Origin: Pseudofrankia sp. DC12
GTDB taxonomy: Bacteria > Actinomycetota > Actinomycetes > Frankiales > Frankiaceae
DNA length: 64,000 nt
Assembly (NCBI RefSeq): GCF_000966285.1
Contig: NZ_KQ031391.1
Coordinates: forward strand, 5,456,430 to 5,520,429
Reading direction: 5' to 3'
Every line of letters begins with the position of its first letter. Position 1 is the stretch's first letter. The notes under the pieces are model-generated. The model was not told where the DNA came from and made no database searches. It saw only the letters and a program-made list of their open reading frames with translations. Positions 34,855 through 42,497 of the stretch are shown here, piece by piece. The position numbers and the translations under genes are program-made.

Positions 34855-35354
34855 GCGAGTCGGCGCCGTCAGCGGCAGCCGGAGTCCCGATGAGCGAGCC
34901 GGCGCCGCTCGTCCTGACCGGCGCGGACGCGGTGCGCGCGGCGGTCGGCCGCGAGCTCGGCCCGGCCGGGCCGGTGCTCGTCGGCCCCGACCGAGTCGAG
35001 GCATTCGAGACCGCCACCGGCCGGTCCGCCCGGCCGGCCGGCCCGCCGTCGACCTGTGCCGGGCCGACGACCGGTCGGGCGGTGCCGAAGCTGCTGCTGC
35101 TGTCGCTGGTGAACGACGTGCTGCCCCGGCTCGTCGACGTCCGCGGCTTCGCGATGGGTGTCAACTACGGCACCGGCCCGGTGTACTTCCCGGCCGCACT
35201 GCCGGTCGGCGCCGCCTTCCTCGGCCGCCTGGTGATCGTCGACGTTGCCGACGTCCCCGGCGGCCTCCAGGCCACCTTCCGGGTCACTCTCACCACTGGC
35301 GGCACCGGCCATCAGGTGTGTGTCGCGGACAGTCTCGCGCGCTACCTGTTCTAG
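34851..35354 (+). CDS. Degenerate MaoC/NodN-like hot-dog protein
   Basis: 167 residues. The second half (LLLLSLVNDVLPRLVDVRGF, MGVNYGTGPVYFPAALPVG, then VIVDVADVPGGLQATFRVTL and CVADSLARYLF) is that of the NodN/MaoC acyl-dehydratase group. The catalytic part, a D-x4-H motif followed by AHG, is missing: the chain goes straight from ETATGRSARPAG to GRAVPKLLLLSL. It is therefore probably not a hydratase by itself. It is the last gene of the ipdABC operon (ATGA overlap), so a structural or partner role there is possible. Confidence 0.75.
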   Translation: MSESAPSAAAGVPMSEPAPLVLTGADAVRAAVGRELGPAGPVLVGPDRVEAFETATGRSARPAGPPSTCAGPTTGRAVPKLLLLSLVNDVLPRLVDVRGFAMGVNYGTGPVYFPAALPVGAAFLGRLVIVDVADVPGGLQATFRVTLTTGGTGHQVCVADSLARYLF

Positions 35355-35589
35355 CGGCCGCGCGCGCACCCGCCCGGCTGCGACGGCGGGCGTCGTCAAC
35401 GCCCGCGGGGCCGCGCGCTGGCCTGGATGCCGCTGCGCCCGAGCTGGCGGGTCGTGTCCGCGTTCGTCGTGGGACCTTGCCGTCTGGAGCGTGCTGGTCA
35501 ACCTGTGTCTTGGCCTCGCGAATCCTTTTCGCCGTGGGCCCACTCTTATGGGGGTGTCGTACGCATCGAGCCGGACGGGAGGGCGGGGC
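35355..35589. other. Intergenic region after the ipd operon
   Basis: 235 bases, no gene seen. GGGAGGG at its end is a good ribosome site for the short frame beginning at 35590. Confidence 0.45.
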
Positions 35590-35691
35590 ATGAGCGGTGC
35601 CGAGTGGGCCAGCGCGCAGCTGATCGCCGCCGCCCGGGACGGCCACGTCGAGCCGCTGACCGCGCTGGTCGCGAACACTCATCCGCATGCA
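35590..35691 (+). pseudogene. Possible N-terminal remnant of an ECF sigma factor
   Basis: An ATG with a strong GGGAGGG ribosome site starts MSGAEWASAQLIAAARDG and LTALVANTHPHA, which resembles the first 33 residues of ECF sigma factors (ELIAAARDGD...LV). The similarity stops there; the frame then runs through the redoxin gene out of phase. It looks like a truncated gene whose promoter and start now precede the redoxin frame. Confidence 0.35.
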
Positions 35692-36058
35692 CGTGTTGCT
35701 GTACTTCATGCGCGCCGCGACCTGCGCGGTGTGCGTCCGGCACGTCCGCGACCTGGCTCGGCACGCCGACGACTACGCCGCCCTCGGGGCCAGCATCCTG
35801 GTGGCGGTACCGGAGGGGCTGCCGACCGCCCGCGAGTGGGCAGCCTGGCAGCGCCTGCCGTTCCCGGTCGTGACCGGGGCGCATGGCAGCCCCCACGAGG
35901 CGGTCGGCCTACCGCGCGCGATGTTCGGGGCCGTGCAGCGGTCCGGCACGGTCCTGGTCGACCGGGCCGGACTCGTCCGGTACGCGAAGGCCGCGACGAT
36001 GCCGACGGCCGGCTACGACCGCCCGGCGGTCCTGCGCGCCCTGGACGCGCTGTGGTAG
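35687..36058 (+). CDS. Redoxin/AhpC-TSA-like protein
   Basis: 123 residues of thioredoxin-like fold. LLYFMRAATCAVCVRHVRDL puts a CxxC at residues 13-16 straight after the first strand; PFPVVTGAHGSPHEAVG and SGTVLVDRAGLVRYA follow in the order seen in peroxiredoxin-like redoxins. The N-terminal strand is missing compared with family members, and no ribosome site precedes the ATG, so either the gene is 5'-truncated or it is reached by frameshift from the sigma-like frame. Confidence 0.65.
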   Translation: MHVLLYFMRAATCAVCVRHVRDLARHADDYAALGASILVAVPEGLPTAREWAAWQRLPFPVVTGAHGSPHEAVGLPRAMFGAVQRSGTVLVDRAGLVRYAKAATMPTAGYDRPAVLRALDALW

Positions 36059-36354
36059 CCACCATCGCCAAGGCGGCCGGTGTGGCCCTCCGTCACCGCC
36101 AGGAGCGGCCCTCCGGGCAGCCCCGCCACGCCAGGACGGCGCTCCCGGGGGCGTCATGCCCTGGGTGCGGGCTCGCGGCCGCACGCATCCGAGCGACTTA
36201 GGCAACAGATTGGACCAGTATGCCCGTCACTCTGCGAAGCTGGACCGGGCGGCGGAACGTGCTCCAAGGCACCGGACCGGCGGACGGCGGGCGGGGGCCC
36301 GCCGGCCCGGCGCGACACGGCGCGCGGCTGCGGAGTGGGCCGGGTGGCCTAGAG
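36059..36354. other. Intergenic region before kstR
   Basis: About 296 bases, no gene seen. Confidence 0.4.
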
Positions 36355-36368
36355 TAGAACAGGATCTA
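36355..36368 (+). promoter_or_regulatory. KstR operator before kstR
   Basis: TAGAACAGGATCTA fits TnnAACnnGTTnnA with one mismatch (GAT for GTT). The right half merges with TCTAAT (36365-36370), a good -10. The site lies 47 bases before the GTG, as expected for autorepression. Confidence 0.75.
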
Positions 36369-36415
36369 ATTTTTTGGGGTCGGCGGTTGCGCCGAGCGCC
36401 AGTGAGGAGGCCCCG

Positions 36416-37060
36416 GTGAGCGAGGCGGTGGCCGCGGCGGCCACGCCGCCGGCGAAGGGCGTGCCCGCGACGACGGCGACTCCCTCCCAGCAGGCGCGCC
36501 GGGAACGCATGCTTTCCGCGGCGCTCGCCCTGGCCAGCCGCGGTGGCTACGACGAGGTGCAGATGCGCGAGGTGGCCGAACAGGCCGGGGTCGCGCTGGG
36601 CACCCTGTACCGGTACTTCCCGTCAAAGGTGCACCTGCTCGCCTCGGCGCTGGCCCGTCACCTGGCCGGCCTTCGCGACGCGGTGCTCGACCAGCCGTCC
36701 GGCTCCGACGACCCGGCGACCAGGGTGCTGGCGATGATGAACCGCCTGGTCGACGAGCTCAGCCGGGACCGGCTGGTCGCCGAGGCCCTCATCCAGGCGA
36801 TGACGCTGGCGTCAGCGACCATCGGCACCGAGATCGACGACGTCGACGAGGCGATGATCGGTCTGATCGGGGTCGCCGCGTTCGGGTCCGACCACGTCGT
36901 CGACGAGCGGGACAGGCTGATAACCAACATCATCGGCAAGGTCTTCCTCAGCGACCTGCGCTACTGGCTTGGGGACCGGATGACCCTCGACGGCGTCCGC
37001 GCCTCCCTCGGCGACACCGTCGCCGTCGTCCTCGCCGGTCAGCAGGCCCTCGTCAGGTAG
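36416..37060 (+). CDS. kstR: KstR-like TetR repressor of steroid catabolism
   Basis: 214-residue TetR repressor. The DNA-binding part RMLSAALALASRGGYDEVQM, REVAEQAGVALGTLYRYF, PSKVHLLASALARH follows mycobacterial KstR nearly residue for residue, and the C-terminal half (LVAEALIQAMTLASATIGTE, KVFLSDLRYWLG) is of the same type. KstR responds to CoA thioesters of cholesterol side-chain intermediates. GTG 36416 is fixed by AGGAGG five bases upstream; a TTG at 36374 in the same frame is rejected. A KstR-type operator precedes it. Confidence 0.88.
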   Translation: MSEAVAAAATPPAKGVPATTATPSQQARRERMLSAALALASRGGYDEVQMREVAEQAGVALGTLYRYFPSKVHLLASALARHLAGLRDAVLDQPSGSDDPATRVLAMMNRLVDELSRDRLVAEALIQAMTLASATIGTEIDDVDEAMIGLIGVAAFGSDHVVDERDRLITNIIGKVFLSDLRYWLGDRMTLDGVRASLGDTVAVVLAGQQALVR

Positions 37061-37673
37061 CCGAAACACGACGTACTGGTCCGGGCCCGGTGGCGCGGGA
37101 ACCGGCCGGTCGGCCATCGCGGAACCCCGGCGACCGGCGTCGTCCGCCGTCCAGCTGCCGACAAAGCGGACGCATTGGCTCGCCGTGAGTGTCGTCACCC
37201 GCGTTGACGCAGCGCGCCGGACGGGTCGACGGGGCGCGTCCGATGTGAGTGGCCTGGTCACCCACCGGCGCGGCCGGCGGGCCGAGAGAGCGCCCAGTGA
37301 CGGTGCGTCGGCACTGCCGAAGAACGTGTCGGCATATGTCCGGCCGCGCCAGCCCCACTCCTTGACGTGTGACTCGCGTCACCCAGTTCCGGTCGTTTGC
37401 CACGGCCGCTCGTGGGCTGTCATGGTGGTTCTCGTGCCGCGCTGGACGGTGGGGCACACGCCGGGCGGGACGCCTTTTCTTTGCCCCCGCGTTACGGCGT
37501 TTTTCTTCGGACCTGTTTGGCAGGGACCGGGGGTGGGCGCGTCACCGAGGTGGCGCCTGGCATCGTAGTGTCGATGCCCTTTCCGAGGTACGGATTCCGG
37601 ACCGGGTTTTCGCCGGGTTGGAGTGCGCGCGGATTTCTGCCTGTCTTCGGAGGCGTGGGAAAGGATTTCAATC
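37061..37673. other. Long leader region of the Rpf-like gene
   Basis: 613 bases without a gene. It contains a CRP-like site (37368-37383) and a hairpin GGCATCG-TAGTGT-CGATGCC followed by CTTT (37559-37578), about 95 bases before the start codon. Rpf genes often have c-di-AMP (ydaO) riboswitches, but I could not match that consensus here. Confidence 0.45.
37368..37383 (+). promoter_or_regulatory. CRP-like binding site
   Basis: TGTGACTCGCGTCACC matches TGTGAnnnnnnTCACA except at the last base, and GTGAC-TCGC... GTCAC is a dyad. It lies about 290 bases before the Rpf-like start. In mycobacteria CRP (Rv3676) activates rpfA, so the link is plausible. Confidence 0.55.
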
Positions 37674-38036
37674 TTGCTTCGTGGCCTCTCCACCCGTGCC
37701 CGTGCGATGATCGCCACCCCGGCGTTGGCCGCGGCGGTGGTCGGGACCGGTCTGGTCGCCACCCAGCCCGCCTCCGCCTCGGCCCGTCCGTCGGCGGCGC
37801 ATTTCCTCTCGGCCGTGGTGCCGTGTGAGTCCGGGGGAAACCCGCGTGCGGTGAACTCGATCGGTGCCGGTGGGCTGTTCCAGTTCCTGCCCTCGACCTG
37901 GCACTCGCTCGGCGGCCGTGGTCTGCCGCAGAACGCCTCGGTGTCCGAGCAGTGGGCCAAGGCCTACAAGCTGTACGCCACGTCCGGCACCAGCCCGTGG
38001 TACGCCTCGAAGGGCTGCTGGGGCCACAAGATCTGA
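37674..38036 (+). CDS. Secreted Rpf/transglycosylase-like protein
   Basis: 120 residues with a TTG start; AAAGGA lies eight bases upstream. The signal peptide is RGLSTRARAM + IATPALAAAVVGTGLVATQP, cut near ASA. The mature part is a single resuscitation-promoting-factor/lysozyme-like domain: the catalytic Glu is in VVPCESGGNPRAVN, then GAGGLFQFLPSTWHSLGG and SEQWAKAYKLYATSG. It should cleave peptidoglycan. No LysM or other anchoring domain is attached. It is followed by two hairpins. Confidence 0.85.
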   Translation: MLRGLSTRARAMIATPALAAAVVGTGLVATQPASASARPSAAHFLSAVVPCESGGNPRAVNSIGAGGLFQFLPSTWHSLGGRGLPQNASVSEQWAKAYKLYATSGTSPWYASKGCWGHKI

Positions 38037-38039
38037 GCC

Positions 38040-38107
38040 GGTGTCCGGCCGGCCGGACACCCGAGAACAACGAAGGAAACGGGCCCCGCGCCATCATGGC
38101 GCGGGGC
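38040..38107. terminator. Double hairpin terminator
   Basis: First a perfect 22-base palindrome of the type GGTGTCCGGCC/GGCCGGACACC (38040-38061), then an 11-bp stem GCCCCGCGCCA-TCA-TGGCGCGGGGC (38083-38107). It separates the converging Rpf-like and LLM genes. Confidence 0.78.
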
Positions 38108-38164
38108 TTCGTGCGTTTCTCGGGCCCGGTCCGGGCCGGAAGTCCGGACGGCGGCTTGGGCGGT

Positions 38165-39298
38165 TCAGGCCTTCGCGGCGAGCTGGGCCTCGCGCTGGCG
38201 GGTGGTGCTGTGGACCGGGTCCTTGTCGAACTTCGGCAGGACGTGGCGCCCGAACATGTCCACTGCCTCGACGGCGATGTCGATCGGCATCGTGGTCGAG
38301 AGCATGCCGAAGGCGAGCTGGTCGGCGCCGATGTTGACGTACGTCTGGACCGCGCGCTCGACCTCGTCCGGGTCGCCGATGCAGATCGTGCCGGCCCGGA
38401 CGCCGAGCTGGAGGATCTCGGCGGTCGGCTCCGGCAGGGTCGCGGGCCAGTCGGGCACCCAGTTCGGCTTCGGGAACGTGTCCAGGTACCGGAAGACCAG
38501 GCTGTGCTGGTAGCTCATGGTGATGTCGGTGGCGATCTGCCGGGCCCGGTCGCCGTCCGCCAGGCAGAGCATCTGGCTGGTCACCATGACGTTGTTGTTG
38601 ATGTAACCGCCGATGGGTTCGGCCTTCTCGATGTTCTTCTTGTAGGTCTCGATGAGCGGCGCCAGCTCGTCAGGCGAGCTGTTGGCGAAGCACAGCACGC
38701 CCAGGCCCATCTTGGCGGCTTTCTCGAAAGTTCCCGGGTTTCCGGCGGCGACCCACAGCGGCGGGTGGGGCCGGGTGTACGGCTTCGGCAGGACGTTGCG
38801 TTCGGGCATGGTGAAGAACTGGCCGTCATGTGTGTACGGCTCGTCCTTCCACATCTTCGGCAGCTCGGCGACGACCTCGTCGAACATAAGCTTGGTGAGC
38901 GCCGGATCCTCGATGCCGAAGCCCTTCTGCTCCGTGCTCGAGGAGCCCCTTCCCATGCCCAGCTCGAACCGGCCGCCGGAAAGATGGTCGAGCATCGCGG
39001 CTCGTTCGGCGATCCGGGCCGGGTGGTTCACCGGCGGGGTGATGTTGAAGATGCCGCTGCCGATGTGGATATTGCTGGTGGTTCCGGCGACGTAGGCGAG
39101 GAAGACCTCGTTCGCCGACAGGTGTGAGTACTCCTCGAGGAAATGGTGCTCCGTCGCCCAGGTGTACTTGAATCCGGCGCGGTCCGCGGCCTGGGTCCAG
39201 GCGACCTCGTCCATCAGCCGGCTGTGTTCCGCGCCGATCGGGTCGCGGTCTGACAGCCGCTTGGGCAGGTAGAGCGAGTTGAAGATCCCGAACTCCAT
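38165..39298 (-). CDS. LLM-class flavin-dependent oxidoreductase
   Basis: 377-residue luciferase-like monooxygenase. WATEHHFLEEYSHLSANEV (EHH motif), HIGSGIFNITPPVNHPARIA, FELGMGRGSSSTEQKGF and RPHPPLWVAAGNPGTFEKAA are typical. ATG 39298 is preferred because AAGGGTGG lies eight bases upstream; GTG 39310 is the alternative. It is divergent from the aldehyde/alcohol dehydrogenase pair, with a perfect KstR palindrome between them. Role in steroid side-chain or ring chemistry is inferred from that site. Confidence 0.9.
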   Translation of the reverse strand: MEFGIFNSLYLPKRLSDRDPIGAEHSRLMDEVAWTQAADRAGFKYTWATEHHFLEEYSHLSANEVFLAYVAGTTSNIHIGSGIFNITPPVNHPARIAERAAMLDHLSGGRFELGMGRGSSSTEQKGFGIEDPALTKLMFDEVVAELPKMWKDEPYTHDGQFFTMPERNVLPKPYTRPHPPLWVAAGNPGTFEKAAKMGLGVLCFANSSPDELAPLIETYKKNIEKAEPIGGYINNNVMVTSQMLCLADGDRARQIATDITMSYQHSLVFRYLDTFPKPNWVPDWPATLPEPTAEILQLGVRAGTICIGDPDEVERAVQTYVNIGADQLAFGMLSTTMPIDIAVEAVDMFGRHVLPKFDKDPVHSTTRQREAQLAAKA

Positions 39299-39410
39299 GA
39301 ACGAGGCCACCCTTCGCCTGCTGTCTGGTGGTTGGTGGTGCGCCGGCGGCGGCGGGCACGCGCGCCCTGGCCCGCGGGGCCAGGCGCCCGGCGTGCGCCT
39401 GGCCGCCGGC

Positions 39411-39440
39411 GCCTGCGCCGGCCTGCGCCGGCCTGCGCCG
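39411..39440. repeat. 10-bp tandem repeat, three perfect copies
   Basis: GCCTGCGCCG repeated at 39411, 39421 and 39431. Confidence 0.8.
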
Positions 39441-39538
39441 GAGCTGCCCGGGTGACGAGCCCTCTCTCCCGCCCCTCGGGCTGAGGGCCACCTCGACCGC
39501 TGACGGTGTGAGGGGAAAGCTCGTTGTCGGCTTCGAGG

Positions 39539-39552
39539 TAGAACCTGTTCTA
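39539..39552. promoter_or_regulatory. KstR operator, perfect palindrome
   Basis: TAGAACCTGTTCTA fits TnnAACnnGTTnnA at every fixed base; the two half-sites are perfect complements, apart from the central CT pair. It runs into TACACT (39551-39556), a possible -10 for the plus-strand dehydrogenase genes. Confidence 0.88.
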
Positions 39553-39754
39553 CACTCTAGCCGCGACAGGCCGCCACGCAAGGGGCCTGATGCTCCGTCA
39601 GAAACCGTCATCCTCGTCGGTCCTTCACGCCGGACGGCTGAAGAGCCCGAGGACACGGACCCGGGGGAACGCGAGGAACCACGGCCCTCGGTCGGGCGGC
39701 CCGGCGACGGGCGCGCCGCCCGCGGCCACTTCAGCGGACGAGGGGGCACACGCC

Positions 39755-41215
39755 ATGGGCGTCCCGAGCAGCCGGATCTACCTGGCCGGCGAGTGGGTGG
39801 AACCGGCCGGCGGCCACTACGACGTAGTCAACCCGGCCACCGAGGAGGTCGTCGGCGTGGCGCCGGAGGCGAGCGCGGCGCAGGCCGAGCAGGCCGCGGC
39901 GGCGGCGAGGGCGGCGTTCGAGGGCTGGGCGACCGCGAGCCCGGCGCGCCGGTCGGAGGTGCTCGGCCGGGTCGCCGACCTCCTGACGAAGTACAACGAC
40001 GACCTGGTCCCGCTGGTGCAGGCCGAGACCGGCGCGACCATGCGGGTCGCGTCGACGATGCAGGTGCCGGTGGCCGTCGAGCGGTTCAGCCGGTACGCGC
40101 GGCATGCGCTGGAGCCGTCGCTGGTGGCGCTGCCGCCGCAGGCGATCGATGCGACCCCGCTGGCCCCGGGCGGGCTTGTCGGCGCGGTCGCCCGCCGCGC
40201 GCCGGTCGGCGTGGTCGCCTGCATCACCCCGTACAATTTCCCGCTGGTGAACATGGCCGGCAAGGTCGCGCCGGCACTCGCGATGGGGAATACCGTCGTG
40301 ATCAAACCGGCTCCGCAGGATCCGCTGCAGGTGCTGCGGTTCGCCGAGATCGTCCACGAGGCCGGGGTGCCGGCCGGGGTGGTCAACGTCGTCACCGGGT
40401 CCGCCGTGGACACCGGCGCCGCGCTGGTGGCCTCGCCCGACGTCGACATGATCAGCTTCACCGGCAGCACCGCCGTCGGCCGCAGGATCGGCGCGGCGGC
40501 GGGCCAGGACATGAAGCGCCAGCTCATGGAGCTCGGCGGCAAGGGTGCCGCGATCGTGTTCGAGGACGCCGACCTCGACCGGGCCGCGGCCGGCATCGGC
40601 AGCACCTGGGCCTTCCACTCCGGCCAGATCTGCACCGCCCCGACCCGCGCACTGGTGCACCGCTCGGTGCACGACCAGCTGGTCGAGAAGCTCGTCGGCT
40701 ACGCGAACTTCTGCCCGGTCGGCGATCCGATGCTGGCCTCGACGGTCGTCGGCCCGCTCATCTCGGCCAGCCAGCGCGACCGGGTCGAGGCCCTGGTCGC
40801 CGAGGGCGCCGGGGCCGGTGCGACCGTCGCCGTCGGCGGTACGCGTCCCGAGCTGGACCGCGGCTTCTACGCGGCGCCGACGCTGCTGACCGGCGTGACG
40901 CCGGACATGACCGTCGCGCAGGAGGAGTTCTTCGGGCCGGTTGTCGTCGTGCTCGCCTTCGGCGACGAGGACGAGGCGGTCCAGATCGCGAACGGGACCC
41001 CGTTCGGCCTGTACGACTACGTCTTCTCCGGGGACACCGCGCGCGCCTACCGCGTCGCGACGCGGCTGCGCAGCGGCAACGTCGGGATCAACACCGTCGC
41101 CCGCAACCACGAGACGCCGTTCGGCGGCTTCAAGCACAGCGGAGTGGGCCGCGACTGCGGCGTCTTCGCGCTGCAGGCGTACAGCGAGCTGCAGAGCATC
41201 GTCTGGCCCGGCTGA
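39755..41215 (+). CDS. NAD(P)-dependent aldehyde dehydrogenase
   Basis: 486-residue ALDH. Oxyanion/cofactor segment ITPYNFPLVNMAGKVAPAL, GSTAVGRRI, general-base Glu in MELGGKGA (about residue 258), nucleophile Cys in SGQICTAPTR (about 292) and PFGGFKHSGVGRD near the end. ATG 39755 is chosen for GAGGGGG eight bases upstream. It is followed 42 bases later by a zinc alcohol dehydrogenase, so the pair could oxidise an alcohol to an acid. With the KstR site this would fit oxidation of a terminal side-chain alcohol, an inference. Confidence 0.92.
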   Translation: MGVPSSRIYLAGEWVEPAGGHYDVVNPATEEVVGVAPEASAAQAEQAAAAARAAFEGWATASPARRSEVLGRVADLLTKYNDDLVPLVQAETGATMRVASTMQVPVAVERFSRYARHALEPSLVALPPQAIDATPLAPGGLVGAVARRAPVGVVACITPYNFPLVNMAGKVAPALAMGNTVVIKPAPQDPLQVLRFAEIVHEAGVPAGVVNVVTGSAVDTGAALVASPDVDMISFTGSTAVGRRIGAAAGQDMKRQLMELGGKGAAIVFEDADLDRAAAGIGSTWAFHSGQICTAPTRALVHRSVHDQLVEKLVGYANFCPVGDPMLASTVVGPLISASQRDRVEALVAEGAGAGATVAVGGTRPELDRGFYAAPTLLTGVTPDMTVAQEEFFGPVVVVLAFGDEDEAVQIANGTPFGLYDYVFSGDTARAYRVATRLRSGNVGINTVARNHETPFGGFKHSGVGRDCGVFALQAYSELQSIVWPG

Positions 41216-41257
41216 GCGCCACCACCCGACAGCCGCCCGAGAGACCAAGGGGAGATC

Positions 41258-42340
41258 ATGCGCGGTGTTGTGTTCGACGGCCAGAAGGCCGAGCTGGTCG
41301 ACGACCTGACCGTCCGTGGCCCGGGGCCGGGCGAGGCGCTGGTGCGCATCGTGGCCGCGGGCTTGTGTCACAGCGACGTGTCGGTGATCAACGGGACGAT
41401 CCCGTTCCCGACCCCGGTCGTGCTGGGCCACGAGGGCGCGGGTGTCGTCGCCGCGGCCGGCGACGCCGTCGGCCACGTCCGGCCCGGCGACCACGTGGTG
41501 CTCTCCACGCTGGGCAACTGCGGCGCCTGCCAGCACTGCGACGCGGGCCGCCCGACGATGTGCCGCTCGACGTTCGGCGCCCGGCCGCAGCCGTTCACCT
41601 GGCGGGGCGAGCCGGCGTACAACTTCGCGAACCTCTCCTGCTTCGCCGAGGAGATCGTGGTGAAGGCCAACCAGTGTGTGCCGATCCCGAAGGACGTCGC
41701 GCTGACGTCGGCGGCTCTCGTCGGCTGCGGCGTGGTCACCGGCGTCGGCGCGGTCCTGCAGCGGGCGAAGGTCCACCCTGGCTCGACCGTCGCGGTGCTC
41801 GGTGTCGGTGGTGTCGGGCTCAACGTGCTGCAGGGAGCCCGGATCGCCGGGGCGGCCCGGATCGTCGCCGTCGACGTGAACCCGGCGAAGGAGCCTCTCG
41901 CCCGCGCGTTCGGGGCCACGGACTTCGTCAATCCGACCGGCGCCGACGCCACCACGGTCATCAAGGAGGCCATCCAGGACACCGAGCCGACCGGCTACGA
42001 CTACGTCTTCGAGTGCGTCGGCCACCCGGCCCTCATCCGGGCCGCCATCGACGCGCTCGCCTGGTCCGGCTCGGCGGTCCTGCTCGGGGTGCCGGCGGCG
42101 GCGACGGAGGCGTCGTTCAACGTCGCGGGCATGTTCCTGGACAAGTCGATCCTCGGCTGCCGGTACGGCTCGGCCCAGCCCCAGCGCGACATCCGCCGCT
42201 ACGTCGACCTGTACCGCGGCGGCCGGCTGCTGCTCGACGAGCTGGTCACCCGCACCTACCCGCTCGCCGACTTCCACCGCGCGGTCGAGGACCTCGAACA
42301 CGGCGACCTCGCTCGCGGCGTCCTCACTCTGGACGCCTAG
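41258..42340 (+). CDS. Zinc-dependent alcohol dehydrogenase (MDR family)
   Basis: 360-residue medium-chain dehydrogenase. Catalytic zinc ligands in AAGLCHSDVS (Cys about residue 37) and GHEGAGVV (His 60), structural zinc in CGACQHCDAGRPTMC (about 88-101), and NAD site VLGVGGVGLNVLQG (about 182). The ATG follows AAGGGGAG. The stop codon lies in the first arm of a long inverted repeat. It forms an operon with the aldehyde dehydrogenase. Confidence 0.93.
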   Translation: MRGVVFDGQKAELVDDLTVRGPGPGEALVRIVAAGLCHSDVSVINGTIPFPTPVVLGHEGAGVVAAAGDAVGHVRPGDHVVLSTLGNCGACQHCDAGRPTMCRSTFGARPQPFTWRGEPAYNFANLSCFAEEIVVKANQCVPIPKDVALTSAALVGCGVVTGVGAVLQRAKVHPGSTVAVLGVGGVGLNVLQGARIAGAARIVAVDVNPAKEPLARAFGATDFVNPTGADATTVIKEAIQDTEPTGYDYVFECVGHPALIRAAIDALAWSGSAVLLGVPAAATEASFNVAGMFLDKSILGCRYGSAQPQRDIRRYVDLYRGGRLLLDELVTRTYPLADFHRAVEDLEHGDLARGVLTLDA

Positions 42341-42393
42341 GGCGCTTCCCGTGGATCTTCGGCCGCGACCAGGATCCGCGGGAAGCGCCCTAG
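42337..42393 (+). terminator. Long inverted repeat, probable terminator
   Basis: CTAGGGCGCTTCCCG (42337-42351) and its exact complement (42379-42393) with a 27-base spacer that adds GGATC/GATCC. The left arm contains the TAG stop of the alcohol dehydrogenase. Confidence 0.65.
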
Positions 42394-42497
42394 CGGCCGG
42401 CTGGAGACGGCCGGCACGCGGCGCGGTCCGTTACCTTTGGTAGCTGATCGTCGGTTCTCGACCCAGCCCCCAGTCCCCGGCGGTCGTGGAGGCCGCC

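Larger units (their letters stand above)
39299..39754. other. Divergent regulatory region, LLM / aldehyde dehydrogenase
   Basis: 456 bases without a gene. It holds the KstR operator (39539), a triple 10-bp repeat (39411) and an 8-bp hairpin CCTGGCCC-GCG-GGGCCAGG (39366-39384). Confidence 0.5.

Noticed and set aside
36374-36415. Earlier TTG start for the KstR-like gene
   Set aside because: No ribosome site and it would begin next to the operator; GTG 36416 has AGGAGG at ideal spacing.
37061-37673. c-di-AMP (ydaO) riboswitch before the Rpf-like gene
   Set aside because: Expected from other Rpf genes, but I could not match its conserved sequence blocks by eye; needs a covariance search.
39328-42393. 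1021-residue plus-strand frame over the dehydrogenase genes
   Set aside because: Out-of-frame shadow of the ALDH and ADH genes, which have full motif sets and ribosome sites.
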